Notes under the pieces: generated by a model
Told to the model about the DNA's origin: nothing
The model's database searches: none
The model's input: only the letters and a program-made list of their open reading frames with translations
Made by a program: the position numbers and the translations under genes
NCBI GenBank assembly: GCA_964439265.1
Contig: CAYTOA010000017.1
Span: 9,227 to 73,226 of the forward strand
Length of the DNA: 64,000 nt
Source: JAGVPT01 sp964439265
Lineage (GTDB): Bacteria > Bacteroidota > Ignavibacteria > UBA10030 > UBA8401
Direction: 5' to 3'
Shown: in pieces, positions 27,125 through 36,363 of the stretch
Position numbering within the stretch: position 1 is the first letter of the stretch
Layout of the letters: each line of letters opens with the position of its first letter

Positions 27125-28678
27125 ATGGCCATGAACAAAACACTTTCCGCGTTCTTGCTGTTGTTCGTGCTGCTGGTCAGCTCCGCTGCTCAGCCGAAGC
27201 AACTTGACATTCGCGAGATGGGAGCGGTGGGAGACGGAATGACGCTCAACACCCGTCCAATTCAGGCCGCACTCGATTCAGCGGCAAAGTTGGGAGGCGG
27301 AACCGTGTATGTGCCGCCGGGGATTTACGTGACCGGCACACTTCAGCTTCGCACCAACGTCACTTTATACATTGAAGCGGGAGCATTTCTGAAGGGAAGC
27401 GCGAACGTGAACGACTTTATGCTCAACGGTCGAAGAGTCGGATTGCTTTTCACGCAGGATGCTGAGAATGTTTCAATCGGCGGGCACGGCACCATCGACG
27501 GGAACGGAGATGCATACATGGTGCTCGATTCCGCGAAGAAGATGGACCACGCCGGCGTGATGTGGACGAGACAGGGAGATCATTTCCGGCATGTTTCCGA
27601 GGGACTCGGAGACGGGCCGCTCGTGCCGAAAGACCGTCCCTATCAGATGATCATTTTTTCGGACTGCAAGAAGGTCACCATCCGGGATATTTCCATCACG
27701 AACTCTCCCTTCTGGACTCTCCATCTCGCCGATTGCGACGGCATCATTCTGTCTGGGCTCCGGATATGGGGAAACCTCCTGGTGCCAAACAACGACGGGA
27801 TGGACCTGACGTCATGCAGCAACGCCGTCATCTCCGATTGCGATATTCGGACGGGCGATGATTGCATTGTGCTTACGGGGTACAATCACCATTACGACTT
27901 GCCGGGATACAAATTTCTCAAACGCGTTTGTGAAAATATTGCGGTGACAAATTGCACGCTGGTGTCCCGCTCCGCTGCCATCAGGATCGGCGGGTTCGAC
28001 CAGAACCCTATGTGCAATTTTACCTTCAGCAATCTCATCATCACTAATTCAAATCGAGGGATCGGACTTTTTGTCCGGGATCAGGGGTCCATCGAAAATG
28101 TTCTTTTCTCGAATATCGTCATCGATACGCGCCTCTTTACGGGCGACTGGTGGGGGAACGGTGAACCGATACAGCTCTCGTCAGTCCGCCTGACCAGGGA
28201 TGTCCCTCTCGGCAAGATGAAGAACATAAAATTCGACCACGTTGTCTGCAAAGGCGAATCGGGAATATTTGTCTATGGCTCTGAAGAAAGCGTGATCGAA
28301 GATGTGTCGTTCTCCGATGTGCGGTTTCATATCGCAGAGGGCAAGCTCAACGATGTCACCGGCGGAAATTTCGATCTGCGGCCGGTCATGGATCCGAAAT
28401 TGTCCCTATTCTCACACGACATACCGGGGTTCTACGCTCAGTACGTCAAGAACCTCCGGATTGAGAACTTCGACCTGACCTGGGATGCGATGAAGGAGCC
28501 GTACTTCACGAACGGCATTGAAGTGAATAATTTCGACGGCGTGAGGATTATAGGATTTCATGGAACGGCAGCTCCGAATAATGCAAAATCATTCCCTGTA
28601 TCGTTGCGTGATGGAAAAGATTATGAAATTACTCCCGCGAACATTCCCGTATCAAAAGAGAATGTAAAAGCGAAATAG
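27125..28678 (+). CDS. GH28 polygalacturonase-like enzyme
   Basis: This is a 517-residue secreted right-handed beta-helix protein with signal peptide (ending VSSAAQ). The N-terminal IREMGAVGDGMTLNT segment is the usual GH28 opening. The active-site acids are present: NNDGMD (NxD motif) and TGDDCIVL (double Asp). The later GHG motif is not recognisable; the corresponding place reads RIGGFDQN, and no clear RIK follows. Many Bacteroidota GH28 members diverge here and act on rhamnogalacturonan or other galacturonides, so polygalacturonase activity is not assured. It lies 51 bases after the GH26 gene. Two close ATGs (27125, 27131) are possible starts. Confidence 0.85.
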   Translation: MAMNKTLSAFLLLFVLLVSSAAQPKQLDIREMGAVGDGMTLNTRPIQAALDSAAKLGGGTVYVPPGIYVTGTLQLRTNVTLYIEAGAFLKGSANVNDFMLNGRRVGLLFTQDAENVSIGGHGTIDGNGDAYMVLDSAKKMDHAGVMWTRQGDHFRHVSEGLGDGPLVPKDRPYQMIIFSDCKKVTIRDISITNSPFWTLHLADCDGIILSGLRIWGNLLVPNNDGMDLTSCSNAVISDCDIRTGDDCIVLTGYNHHYDLPGYKFLKRVCENIAVTNCTLVSRSAAIRIGGFDQNPMCNFTFSNLIITNSNRGIGLFVRDQGSIENVLFSNIVIDTRLFTGDWWGNGEPIQLSSVRLTRDVPLGKMKNIKFDHVVCKGESGIFVYGSEESVIEDVSFSDVRFHIAEGKLNDVTGGNFDLRPVMDPKLSLFSHDIPGFYAQYVKNLRIENFDLTWDAMKEPYFTNGIEVNNFDGVRIIGFHGTAAPNNAKSFPVSLRDGKDYEITPANIPVSKENVKAK

Positions 28679-28713
28679 GTATTAAAATGGATCCTTGATG
28701 TTGTTCTTGATCT

Positions 28714-28792
28714 CGTTCCCAACGTTTCGTTGGGAACGATACATCGAGAGTAAAGCTTCCATGATGGACGTTCCCAAACAGAGTTTGGGAAC
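28714..28792. repeat. Two GTTCCCAA hairpins in convergent spacer
   Basis: Hairpin one is CGTTCCCAACG-TTT-CGTTGGGAACG (28714-28738). Hairpin two is GTTCCCAAAC-AGA-GTTTGGGAAC (28770-28792). The pair fills the gap between the convergent GH28 and glycosyltransferase genes and could stop transcription from both sides. Confidence 0.65.
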
Positions 28793-28797
28793 GAGGT

Positions 28798-30393
28798 TTA
28801 ATCGTTGGGAGGAAGTTTTCGTTCCAGCAGCGCGAAAGAAGTATTCTCGAAGCGGACTTGATAATTATTCATCAGCGTGTTGCGTAGTCCGGCCAATGGA
28901 GAGGCGAACAGTTCGGATTCGGGAGCTTCATTTTTCTGGACGATAAGATAGTGTTCATCGAGCAATGTCGAATCCTCGATCACTCGATCGTAAGAAAAAT
29001 GAATAATGCGGAAATGTTTCAGCGGCAGATTGCTCGAGATTTCGATCCTTACGGTATAGGCTCCGTTCGTTACCAATCCGATGGAGCCGTCCCTGTAGAC
29101 AGAAGGGAGCTGTTCGCCGGCGAGCATCGCGTCCCGTACCGATGCGTCGATGCACTTTGCAGCGTCCTTATACACCGCGACACCGACCGACGGCATCGTG
29201 AGCTGGATAAGAGGCATGGCGAGGAGACCGGCCACAATGATGCTTCGCTGTCCAGCCGTCGTTCTTCTTCCAAATATTTCGCAGACGCCGACACCCCCCG
29301 CAACAGCGAGGAAGAGACCGAATGTCAGTACGTATCTCCAATTCCACCACCACTCATCGATGCCTACATAGCCTTTGAGAGCGGCGGTGATTGTAAAAAC
29401 CAGGGGGAGGACGAAGAACAGGAGCACGAGAATAACTTTGCGGTCCACGCGTCGCTGCCGGCGTGAGATGAACGCAGAAGCCGCGGCAAGAAGCAAAACA
29501 GGCCCAAAGATGATGAGGATAGCCCGGCAGAATGTTTTCAGGATATTAGCCGGAAGATGCTGCGACGATTCGCGGTAAGCGGCGGAGAGAACTGAATACG
29601 TGCCGCGGGCGAATTCGAATGGATTACCGAACGCGATGAAATGCCACGAAAACCATAGAACTATTCCGGCACAGCTCACAGCCGAGATAGCGGCGATCCG
29701 AAGGCCTTCTGATTTCTGCGCTCCCCTCCAGCGGGATACGGCTTTCGACATACCAACGAGCATGACCAGCGCCGCAAGAGTCCATGCTTCGTACCTGCAC
29801 ATTGTCGCCAGCATGACTGCGAGTGAACATAAGAGCAGCCACAATTGAGAATCGTCCGAGAGCCACCGGTATAATGCATACCCGCCGAAGGTGACAAGAA
29901 AGATCAGGCTAGGCTCGTCCATCGGCGTGAGAGACATGTAAATGACGTTCGGGTTGAGTCCGTAAATGCTCGCGATGAGAAATGCGACCGGGGCAGAGCC
30001 GGTGATGCGCTTGACGAGCAAAAACAAAAGAACTCCGGTTCCTACGAGGCATGGAATCCCGACAAACGCCCCCGCGATACCCGAAAAGAAAAGCGCATCG
30101 ATCGACGCAAAGGGAAGGAGAAGAAGGTGCGGCAGCGGGAGCCATACTGTGCCGATGAACGGGAGTTCATGAGGCATGGAGTCGGTGAATTCGCGCGCCT
30201 TGATAATGTGCGACGCCGCATCACCGAAATAATAGAATGCGTATTTATCAATCCGGTGCAGCAGAACTCCGGCAGTACATGCAGCGACGATGAGAAGAAG
30301 AGCCAACACATACTGTTCTTTTCCCCGGATAAGCCTGGAGATCCGGTTCAAATGGCTCCTGTGATTCAAATTTTCATTGACAACTGTGTTCAT
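28798..30393 (-). CDS. Polytopic membrane glycosyltransferase, GT39/PMT-like
   Basis: This is a 531-residue protein with about 11-12 predicted transmembrane helices and a C-terminal soluble tail (from about residue 420). The segment YYFGDAASHIIKAREFTD in the first periplasmic loop has the acidic residue placement of dolichyl- or polyprenyl-phosphate mannosyltransferase-like enzymes, and GLNPNVIYMSLTPMDEPSLI is typical of this superfamily. The open frame extends to 30519 but the ATG at 30393 (MNTVVNENLN) gives a normal N-terminus. The donor and acceptor are unknown; cell-envelope glycan or protein glycosylation is likely. Confidence 0.72.
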   Translation of the reverse strand: MNTVVNENLNHRSHLNRISRLIRGKEQYVLALLLIVAACTAGVLLHRIDKYAFYYFGDAASHIIKAREFTDSMPHELPFIGTVWLPLPHLLLLPFASIDALFFSGIAGAFVGIPCLVGTGVLLFLLVKRITGSAPVAFLIASIYGLNPNVIYMSLTPMDEPSLIFLVTFGGYALYRWLSDDSQLWLLLCSLAVMLATMCRYEAWTLAALVMLVGMSKAVSRWRGAQKSEGLRIAAISAVSCAGIVLWFSWHFIAFGNPFEFARGTYSVLSAAYRESSQHLPANILKTFCRAILIIFGPVLLLAAASAFISRRQRRVDRKVILVLLFFVLPLVFTITAALKGYVGIDEWWWNWRYVLTFGLFLAVAGGVGVCEIFGRRTTAGQRSIIVAGLLAMPLIQLTMPSVGVAVYKDAAKCIDASVRDAMLAGEQLPSVYRDGSIGLVTNGAYTVRIEISSNLPLKHFRIIHFSYDRVIEDSTLLDEHYLIVQKNEAPESELFASPLAGLRNTLMNNYQVRFENTSFALLERKLPPND

Positions 30394-30583
30394 ACTCAGC
30401 TGCGGGTAAATATGCGTCAAGCGTTTCTGTGAAAATAGAAGAGGAAGGGTCGAGACGTCTGAAGGGCGTAGGGACGAAGAATCTAATTGAATCGACCAAA
30501 TAGATTGTCCCCAGGGCATGCCTCCTGGCGTCCGCTTTGTTCAGACGGACAATTGGATCTCATGTACTAACAGAGCGTCGCTT

Positions 30584-31687
30584 TTATTTTCCGCTTGTTC
30601 CTTGAAATAAGTTGAACGATTCCATGGATTGAATGATCTGGTCCGCCATTTTTCGATGTGTTTCGACGGTTGGGTGTCCGTACGCGACATAGCCGCCGGG
30701 AAATTCATCGAACTGCGCGTAGTAAATATCGTGTTTTCCGGAAGCAAGTTCGTGGTCGACTATTTGCTTTACGTTCAAGCGGATCCACTCCGGGAAAGCC
30801 GCAATGGCAACGATCTTGACGTTCGGATACACGACGCGGACAGTGTCCAGAAAATCGCGATATGTTTTCCGAAAGAGAGCCGACTTATCCTCGGAGATTT
30901 TTCCATCTTTGTCTTTCAATCCCGAATGATCATTCAAGCCAAGGCATATAACGACCACATCGGGCACCCACTGCTTGAAGTTCCATTTGGGTTCGTTTGT
31001 TTCCATCAATGTCCGGTCAAAAATTTTGGGAATAGCCCCGTCGGTTCTCCCCAGCCAATCGCAGTACATTCCACATCCCGACCGGCAGGTCGTTGTGTAT
31101 TGCGCGTTAAAATGTTTGGCGATGAGCGGCGCGAATCCTTTATCGATGTTGGTGACGGGAAACCGGGCTTCCCACTCCAGCGTCTGCACCATCGCCTCAT
31201 CGCTCTCGCCCGCGGTGAACGAGTCGCCGATGAATTCAATTTTTCGGGCCGGCTTGGCGGGGGGAGGATAAAGCGCAGCGTTGCTGTCGAGAATAATTCC
31301 GCAGAACGTATATGGTTTTTCGAAGGTGATGTTCCGTCTGGTGAGCAGGAAGGAGTGCCGCGCGTTTTGAAGGCCCTCTGCAAGCGCGTAGTCCGTTTCG
31401 GCGGGATTCGTTCCGTGAAAGACGCCGCGGAGTTGCCCGTCGATATAAACATTAAAGTAATCAGTGCCGTCGGCTAAGCGTATCCCGATCGATGTCCCGG
31501 AAAATTCCGCGCACACATAGATGCCGGGCCAGGAATACCGGAGATGCAGCGAGTCAGCCATGTCCCACCGGCCGAAATATTGAATGTTCGGATCGTTTGG
31601 CGGGATCAACTTCGCCGCGTGGGCTCCGCCGCCGAGAGCGGCAAACTGAAAAGCAATAAGAGCAAGGAACAAACAATGTTGTTTCAT
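30584..31687 (-). CDS. CE2-type SGNH carbohydrate esterase, secreted
   Basis: This is a 367-residue paralogue of the esterase at 7717-8850. A signal peptide (MKQHCLFLALIAFQFAALGG, then GAHA) is followed by the CE2 jelly-roll domain (IQYFGRWDMADSLHLRYSWP) and an SGNH domain with FIGDSFTAGE (Ser156), ICLGLNDHSG and a C-terminal GHPTVETHRKMAD block supplying the histidine. It probably removes acetyl groups from mannan or xylan. Unlike its paralogue it has no convincing lipobox. It is transcribed away from the epimerase-mannanase fusion gene. Confidence 0.85.
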   Translation of the reverse strand: MKQHCLFLALIAFQFAALGGGAHAAKLIPPNDPNIQYFGRWDMADSLHLRYSWPGIYVCAEFSGTSIGIRLADGTDYFNVYIDGQLRGVFHGTNPAETDYALAEGLQNARHSFLLTRRNITFEKPYTFCGIILDSNAALYPPPAKPARKIEFIGDSFTAGESDEAMVQTLEWEARFPVTNIDKGFAPLIAKHFNAQYTTTCRSGCGMYCDWLGRTDGAIPKIFDRTLMETNEPKWNFKQWVPDVVVICLGLNDHSGLKDKDGKISEDKSALFRKTYRDFLDTVRVVYPNVKIVAIAAFPEWIRLNVKQIVDHELASGKHDIYYAQFDEFPGGYVAYGHPTVETHRKMADQIIQSMESFNLFQGTSGK

Positions 31688-32071
31688 AAATACCCTTTAT
31701 TCTTTATTATTCACACGCAATTCGCGTCGATTGGCACTGAGAATATCATGAGATTTGCAATTAAATACAAATGGCCTAAAGAGTAAGAATGATGGGATTG
31801 GTTGTTCACTGACCCACATTCACCTTTTGGTAATGGATTACTTTGACAAGAAGGTAGTGACACGATCCTTCCCGACGGGTCGACGGCCCATCGGGTCGTT
31901 GACGATGCGTTCGCTCCGCACGCTTACCCAGGATGAACATGCCGTGTTCACCTTGAGCAAGTTCCCCGAAGCGGGACACGTCGAAGGGTCTTTTGGCGAA
32001 AGTATTTCTCCTGTTGCACGCCATGTGAGGAATGACTACTATCATTATCCAAATTGAAGCGGTGATAAATT
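31688..32071. other. Divergent intergenic region containing dispersed repeats
   Basis: This spacer of 384 bp separates the CE2 esterase and the fusion gene. The part from about 31868 to 31990 is repeat-like: TTCCCGACGGGTCGACGGCC with CCATCGGGTCG, then TTCACCTTGAGCAAG...GACACGTCGAAGGGTC, related to 18831-18880. Overlapping short frames on both strands are repeat translations, not genes. Promoters for both flanking genes are expected in the unique parts. Confidence 0.55.
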
Positions 32072-34411
32072 ATGAGAAAGATGTACGCGACAAAGAATGG
32101 CGCGGGATATGCTTTCGTGTTTGTTATATCCCTCCTTCTTTCTTACTGCGCTCCCGGGAGAACGCCGGCCGGCAATTCCGGTGAAGAAGTGAACAAAGAC
32201 CGGGATTCCATCAATGTTGAATTGCAGCGAACTCTCGATGACGAGTTCAAACAATTCTATCCGTTGTCAATCGATACGACCTGCGGCGGCTTCTTCAGCG
32301 ATATCAATTACAAATGGGAACTTGACGGTCCACAGACCAAGATGATCGTTACGCAGGCACGTCATATCTGGTCGACCTCTAACGCCGCGATGTATTATCA
32401 AAAGGACAACACGCTCCGGAACATTGCAGCCCACGGCGTTGAGTTTCTCAAAAACAAAATGTGGGATCGTGAATTTGGCGGGTTTTATAATTTGGTCAAT
32501 CGAGAAGGAGAACCTATTAAAGAAGGCCCGGATATCATAAAACAGGCCTACGGGAACGCCTTCGCCATCTATGGATTATCTGCTTACTACCGGGCGTCGG
32601 GAGACACCGTCGCATTAGGAATGGCAGAGGAGACATTTCACTGGCTTGAAAAGCACAGCTACGATCCGAAATATGGCGGCTACTTTCAGTTTATGTCGAG
32701 AGATGGAACTCCGTTTACGGAAGGTTATGGAGGCGTTGCGCCGAAAGATCAGAATTCCATGATCCATCTTCTCGAATGCTTCACCGAGTTGTATAAAGTC
32801 TGGCCGGATCCTCTCCTCAAAGAGCGATTGAATTCGCTTCTCATCCTGATACGAGACACCGTGACAACGAGACGGGGGAATTTAGTGCTGTTCCTCAAAC
32901 GCGATTGGACGCCGATCTCGTTTACAAATGCAAGCGCATCTGAGCGCGACAAAAACTATGAATTCGATCATGTTTCTTTCGGCCACGACGTTGAGACTGC
33001 GTATCTCATGCTGGAGGCTTCGGAAGCCCTTCAGGTCAAAAATGATGTGAAGACGTTGAACGCCGCGAAGAACATGGTCGATCATGTTTTGATGAATGGA
33101 TGGGACAAAGATCATGGCGGGGTATATGACGGCGGGTATTATTTTGGCGGCAGTGAGAAGGCAACGATCATCAGGAATACAAAAGAATGGTGGGCGCAGG
33201 TAGAAGCGTTCAATACATTCCTGATGATGTCGCAATTGTTTCCAAACGACAGTATGCGTTACTACGACAGATTCTGCGAACAATGGGATTATTGCAAAAA
33301 GTATGTCATCGACCGCGAACGGGGAGGCTGGTACTGGGGAGGGATCGACATCGTGCCGAGCAACGCCTACTCCCCGAAATCATCCATCTGGAAATGCAAC
33401 TACCACACATCGCGCGGATTAATTAATTGTATCAACCGGATCAAGAGCGAGACGTTGGGGTACGGTCAGAAACGTTACGAACCGGTGAATAAGGATGCCA
33501 CCCCCGAAGCAAAGAAGCTTTTGAATTACCTCTACTCCATCAAGGGAAAGAACATCATCGCCGGCCATCACAATGCCGTAGGAAGGGAAGATGTTTTTCC
33601 AAACCGGGTAAAGGAACTGACGGGGAAAACGCCGGAAATCTGGGGATGCGATTTCATCAATTACTACAGGCCGGGAAATGCCGATTCACTTGTTCAGGAA
33701 GCGTATCAAAAATATAAAGACGGTTACATTGTCACGCTCATGTGGCATGTCGGCAGGCCGCAGGACGACCCTCCGTTCAAATGGAAAGAAAGCGTTCAGG
33801 GAAGGATGTCCGATGAGGAATGGAAACAATTAACGACGCCCGGCACGATGCTGAACTCCCGATGGCTCGCCAGAGTGGATACCATAGCAAAGTACCTGAA
33901 CGACCTCCAAACTCTCGGCGTCCCCGTTCTGTGGCGGCCGTACCATGAATCGAACGGCGTCTGGTTCTGGTGGGGCAACAAGCGCGGGGAAAATGGTTTC
34001 CCGAAACTGTACCGGATGATGTACGACCGGTTCGTGAATTATCACAAACTCAATAACCTCATCTGGGTCTGGAATACCAACGCTCCGCGGCAATTGATCA
34101 ACGACGAAGCGTATATCTATGACGATTACTTTCCGGGCATGGAGTATGTCGATGTACTCGCGACCGACGTCTATCATCACGATTATCGCCAGAGCCACCA
34201 TGACGACCTCGTGAGGCTGGGCCTCGGGAAAATAATATCGCTCGGCGAAATCGGAGAGGTTCCGTCTCCGGAAATTCTAGAGAGCCAGCCCATGTGGACA
34301 TGGTTCATGATCTGGGCGAATTTTGTGAACACTCACAATACCCCCGGCCAAATACGTGGCATCTATAACTATCCGAAAATAATCACTCACGAAAATTTTG
34401 GTAAGAATTAA
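32072..34411 (+). CDS. AGE-family epimerase fused to GH26 mannanase, lipoprotein
   Basis: This is a 779-residue, two-enzyme protein. Residues 1-26 are a lipoprotein signal (LLLSYC, Cys26). Residues about 45-460 are an AGE-superfamily alpha6/alpha6 barrel like cellobiose/mannobiose 2-epimerase; its three active-site histidines are present at His232 (IHLLE), His305 (FGHDVETAY) and His445 (CNYHTSRGL). Residues about 475-779 are a GH26 barrel with GHHNA at the start, acid/base Glu626 (WRPYHESNGVWFWWG) and nucleophile Glu726 (SLGEIGEVP), 100 residues apart. Both domains look active. The design would release mannobiose and epimerise it to mannosylglucose outside the cytoplasm. It lies upstream of a sugar symporter, a GH130 and a GH94. 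There is no frameshift or gap at the junction, and the linker is about 15 residues. Confidence 0.9.
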   Translation: MRKMYATKNGAGYAFVFVISLLLSYCAPGRTPAGNSGEEVNKDRDSINVELQRTLDDEFKQFYPLSIDTTCGGFFSDINYKWELDGPQTKMIVTQARHIWSTSNAAMYYQKDNTLRNIAAHGVEFLKNKMWDREFGGFYNLVNREGEPIKEGPDIIKQAYGNAFAIYGLSAYYRASGDTVALGMAEETFHWLEKHSYDPKYGGYFQFMSRDGTPFTEGYGGVAPKDQNSMIHLLECFTELYKVWPDPLLKERLNSLLILIRDTVTTRRGNLVLFLKRDWTPISFTNASASERDKNYEFDHVSFGHDVETAYLMLEASEALQVKNDVKTLNAAKNMVDHVLMNGWDKDHGGVYDGGYYFGGSEKATIIRNTKEWWAQVEAFNTFLMMSQLFPNDSMRYYDRFCEQWDYCKKYVIDRERGGWYWGGIDIVPSNAYSPKSSIWKCNYHTSRGLINCINRIKSETLGYGQKRYEPVNKDATPEAKKLLNYLYSIKGKNIIAGHHNAVGREDVFPNRVKELTGKTPEIWGCDFINYYRPGNADSLVQEAYQKYKDGYIVTLMWHVGRPQDDPPFKWKESVQGRMSDEEWKQLTTPGTMLNSRWLARVDTIAKYLNDLQTLGVPVLWRPYHESNGVWFWWGNKRGENGFPKLYRMMYDRFVNYHKLNNLIWVWNTNAPRQLINDEAYIYDDYFPGMEYVDVLATDVYHHDYRQSHHDDLVRLGLGKIISLGEIGEVPSPEILESQPMWTWFMIWANFVNTHNTPGQIRGIYNYPKIITHENFGKN

Positions 34412-34724
34412 TTTGCGGGCCATCACTTCGTTCTTGAGAATGCTCGCGGCGTGTTTCAGGCTGGCGATTTAGGCCGGGAGAAATCGCCGGCGCCGCGCAG
34501 CCTCTGAAAAAGTAAATGGCGGATTTCTATCACGGTGAACTGTGGTGGTTGTGGTTAAGCAAGCAATGCTTTTCGTCATCCTGAATCTTTTTTCTGAATT
34601 GGCTAATAGATTCCTCTCCCGCAACAAGGCGGGATCGGAATGACATATCGATAATTTTGCGATATTCCTCAATATTCAAACATCAACGCACATGAACATC
34701 GACAATCAACTCAAGGAGAATTAC
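34412..34724. other. Intergenic region with a dispersed repeat
   Basis: About 313 bp lie before the symporter. At 34573-34645 is a repeat with ends GTCATCCTGAATC and GATCGGAATGAC, of the widespread CATCCTGA...GGAATGAC kind. Near its 3' end, AAGGAG (about 34712) is the symporter's ribosome-binding site. No gene is seen. Confidence 0.55.
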
Positions 34725-36188
34725 ATGGAAGAAACAATGCAGAAATTACCGCTGAAGGAAAAGATCGGCTACGGTTTTGGTGATTTTGCATCGGTGTTAT
34801 TCTGGCAGAGCATCACGATGAACATGATGTTCTTCTATACCGACGTGTTCAAAATTGCCGCGACAACGAAGGCCGCGGTGGTGGCCGGGACCATGATCAT
34901 GGTCTCGCGGCTCTTCGACGCGGTGATCGATCCGGTCATCGGCATGACCGCAGACCGGACGGAAACCCGATGGGGAAAATTCAGGCCCTACCTGATCTGG
35001 ATGGCGCTCCCGCTCGCCGTGACCGCGACGCTGACGTTCACAACGCCGAACTTCGGTGAATCGGGAAAACTAATCTACGCCTACGTCACGCTCTTTCTTT
35101 TCATGGCGTGCTATGCCGGGATCAATATCCCGTATTCGTCGCTTCTCGGCGTGTTGACTCCCGATGCGACGCAGAGGACGAGTGCATCATCGTTCAAATT
35201 CACGTTTGCCTATATCAGCGGAATGACCGTCTCAGCGACATCGCTGCTCCTTGCAAAACACTTCGGCAACGGCGTGGACACGCGCGACCCGGGCGGGTGG
35301 ACGAAGACGATCATGATCTACGGCGCGGTTGCTATTGTTTTCTTTATCCTTACGTTCTTATTCACAAAAGAACGAGTGCGTCCTCCGAAAGCTCAGAAGA
35401 CACCCATCAAAACAGACCTCAAGGATCTCGTGACAAACGGGCCGTGGCTGGTCCTTCTCTTTGCAACAATCACCATGATCATGTTTGTTGCATCAAGGAT
35501 CGGCGTGACGAACTATTATTTCAAATACTACATTACCAATTACTCCGACGTCGCGCACAACACGATCAACTACAGCTTCCTCTGGTGGAATTTCAACTGG
35601 GGGTTTGAAGAAGTGACGACCGTTTTCAATACTCTAGGCCAGGGATGCTCTATTCTCGGCGCGCTCCTTGTTCCGCTCTTGACAAAGAGAATAGGAAAGA
35701 AGAACGGCTTCCTCACGCTGTTTGTGATCGCGATGCTCAGCACGGGCGCATTCTACTTCTTAACACCGGAACACCTTACTCTGATATTCTTATTCCAGAT
35801 CATCGGTTCATTATCGGGCGGCCCGTTGTCTGTTGTTATTTGGGCGATGTACGCTGATACCGCTGATTATTCCGAGTGGAAGAAAGGCCGGAGAGCGACG
35901 GGCCTGGTGTTCTCAGCTTCCGCTACCTGCCAGAAGGTGGGATGGGCGATCGGTGCAATGTTCACCGGCGCGCTTCTTTCCGGTTACGGATTTATGGCGG
36001 ACAAACCGCAGTCTGCGGAGGTGAACGATCTTCTTGTATCATTGATGAGCATTATTCCCGCTGCGTTCGGTATTGCTTCCATTGTCCTGATCCTCTTCTA
36101 TAAACTCGATGAGAAAACGATGATGAACATCGCGAAGGACCTTGTTGAAAGAAGAAAGGCGAGCGGCAACGAAGCGCTGACGGTGTAG
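34725..36188 (+). CDS. GPH-family (MelB-like) sugar:cation symporter
   Basis: This is a 487-residue, 12-helix transporter. The N-terminal LKEKIGYGFGDFASVLFWQ, the loop DPVIGMTADRTETRWGKFRP and MVSRLFDAVI are GPH-family (glycoside-pentoside-hexuronide:cation) signatures. AAGGAG sits 6-7 bases before the ATG at 34725, which is chosen over an ATG 11 codons upstream. It probably imports mannobiose, mannosylglucose or longer manno-oligosaccharides for the phosphorylases encoded next. The cargo is inferred from its position between the fusion gene and GH130. Confidence 0.87.
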   Translation: MEETMQKLPLKEKIGYGFGDFASVLFWQSITMNMMFFYTDVFKIAATTKAAVVAGTMIMVSRLFDAVIDPVIGMTADRTETRWGKFRPYLIWMALPLAVTATLTFTTPNFGESGKLIYAYVTLFLFMACYAGINIPYSSLLGVLTPDATQRTSASSFKFTFAYISGMTVSATSLLLAKHFGNGVDTRDPGGWTKTIMIYGAVAIVFFILTFLFTKERVRPPKAQKTPIKTDLKDLVTNGPWLVLLFATITMIMFVASRIGVTNYYFKYYITNYSDVAHNTINYSFLWWNFNWGFEEVTTVFNTLGQGCSILGALLVPLLTKRIGKKNGFLTLFVIAMLSTGAFYFLTPEHLTLIFLFQIIGSLSGGPLSVVIWAMYADTADYSEWKKGRRATGLVFSASATCQKVGWAIGAMFTGALLSGYGFMADKPQSAEVNDLLVSLMSIIPAAFGIASIVLILFYKLDEKTMMNIAKDLVERRKASGNEALTV

Positions 36189-36237
36189 GAAAAGCAATTA
36201 AAAATTAAGAATTATGAATTAAGAATTATGAATGTTT

Positions 36238-36304
36238 GGCCACGAAGACACTAGGACACCAAGAGGTTTTTGAAGTTAGAAAAACTCATAGTGTCTTTGT
36301 GGCA
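36238..36304. repeat. Palindromic CCACGAAGACACTAGGACAC repeat
   Basis: The left arm TGGCCACGAAGACACTAGGA pairs imperfectly with the right arm, which contains CATAGTGTCTTTGTGGCA. It lies between the symporter stop and the GH130 start. It could form a hairpin that separates expression of the two genes. Confidence 0.65.
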
Positions 36305-36363
36305 ATTTGTAAATTAAAGTTCAGACAACTACGAGATCAATAGGATCATTAAAGGATGTTACT

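Noticed and set aside
31755..32057. Open frames in the spacer before the fusion gene, both strands
   Set aside because: They translate dispersed repeats, and frames on both strands of the same repeat cannot be distinguished from chance.
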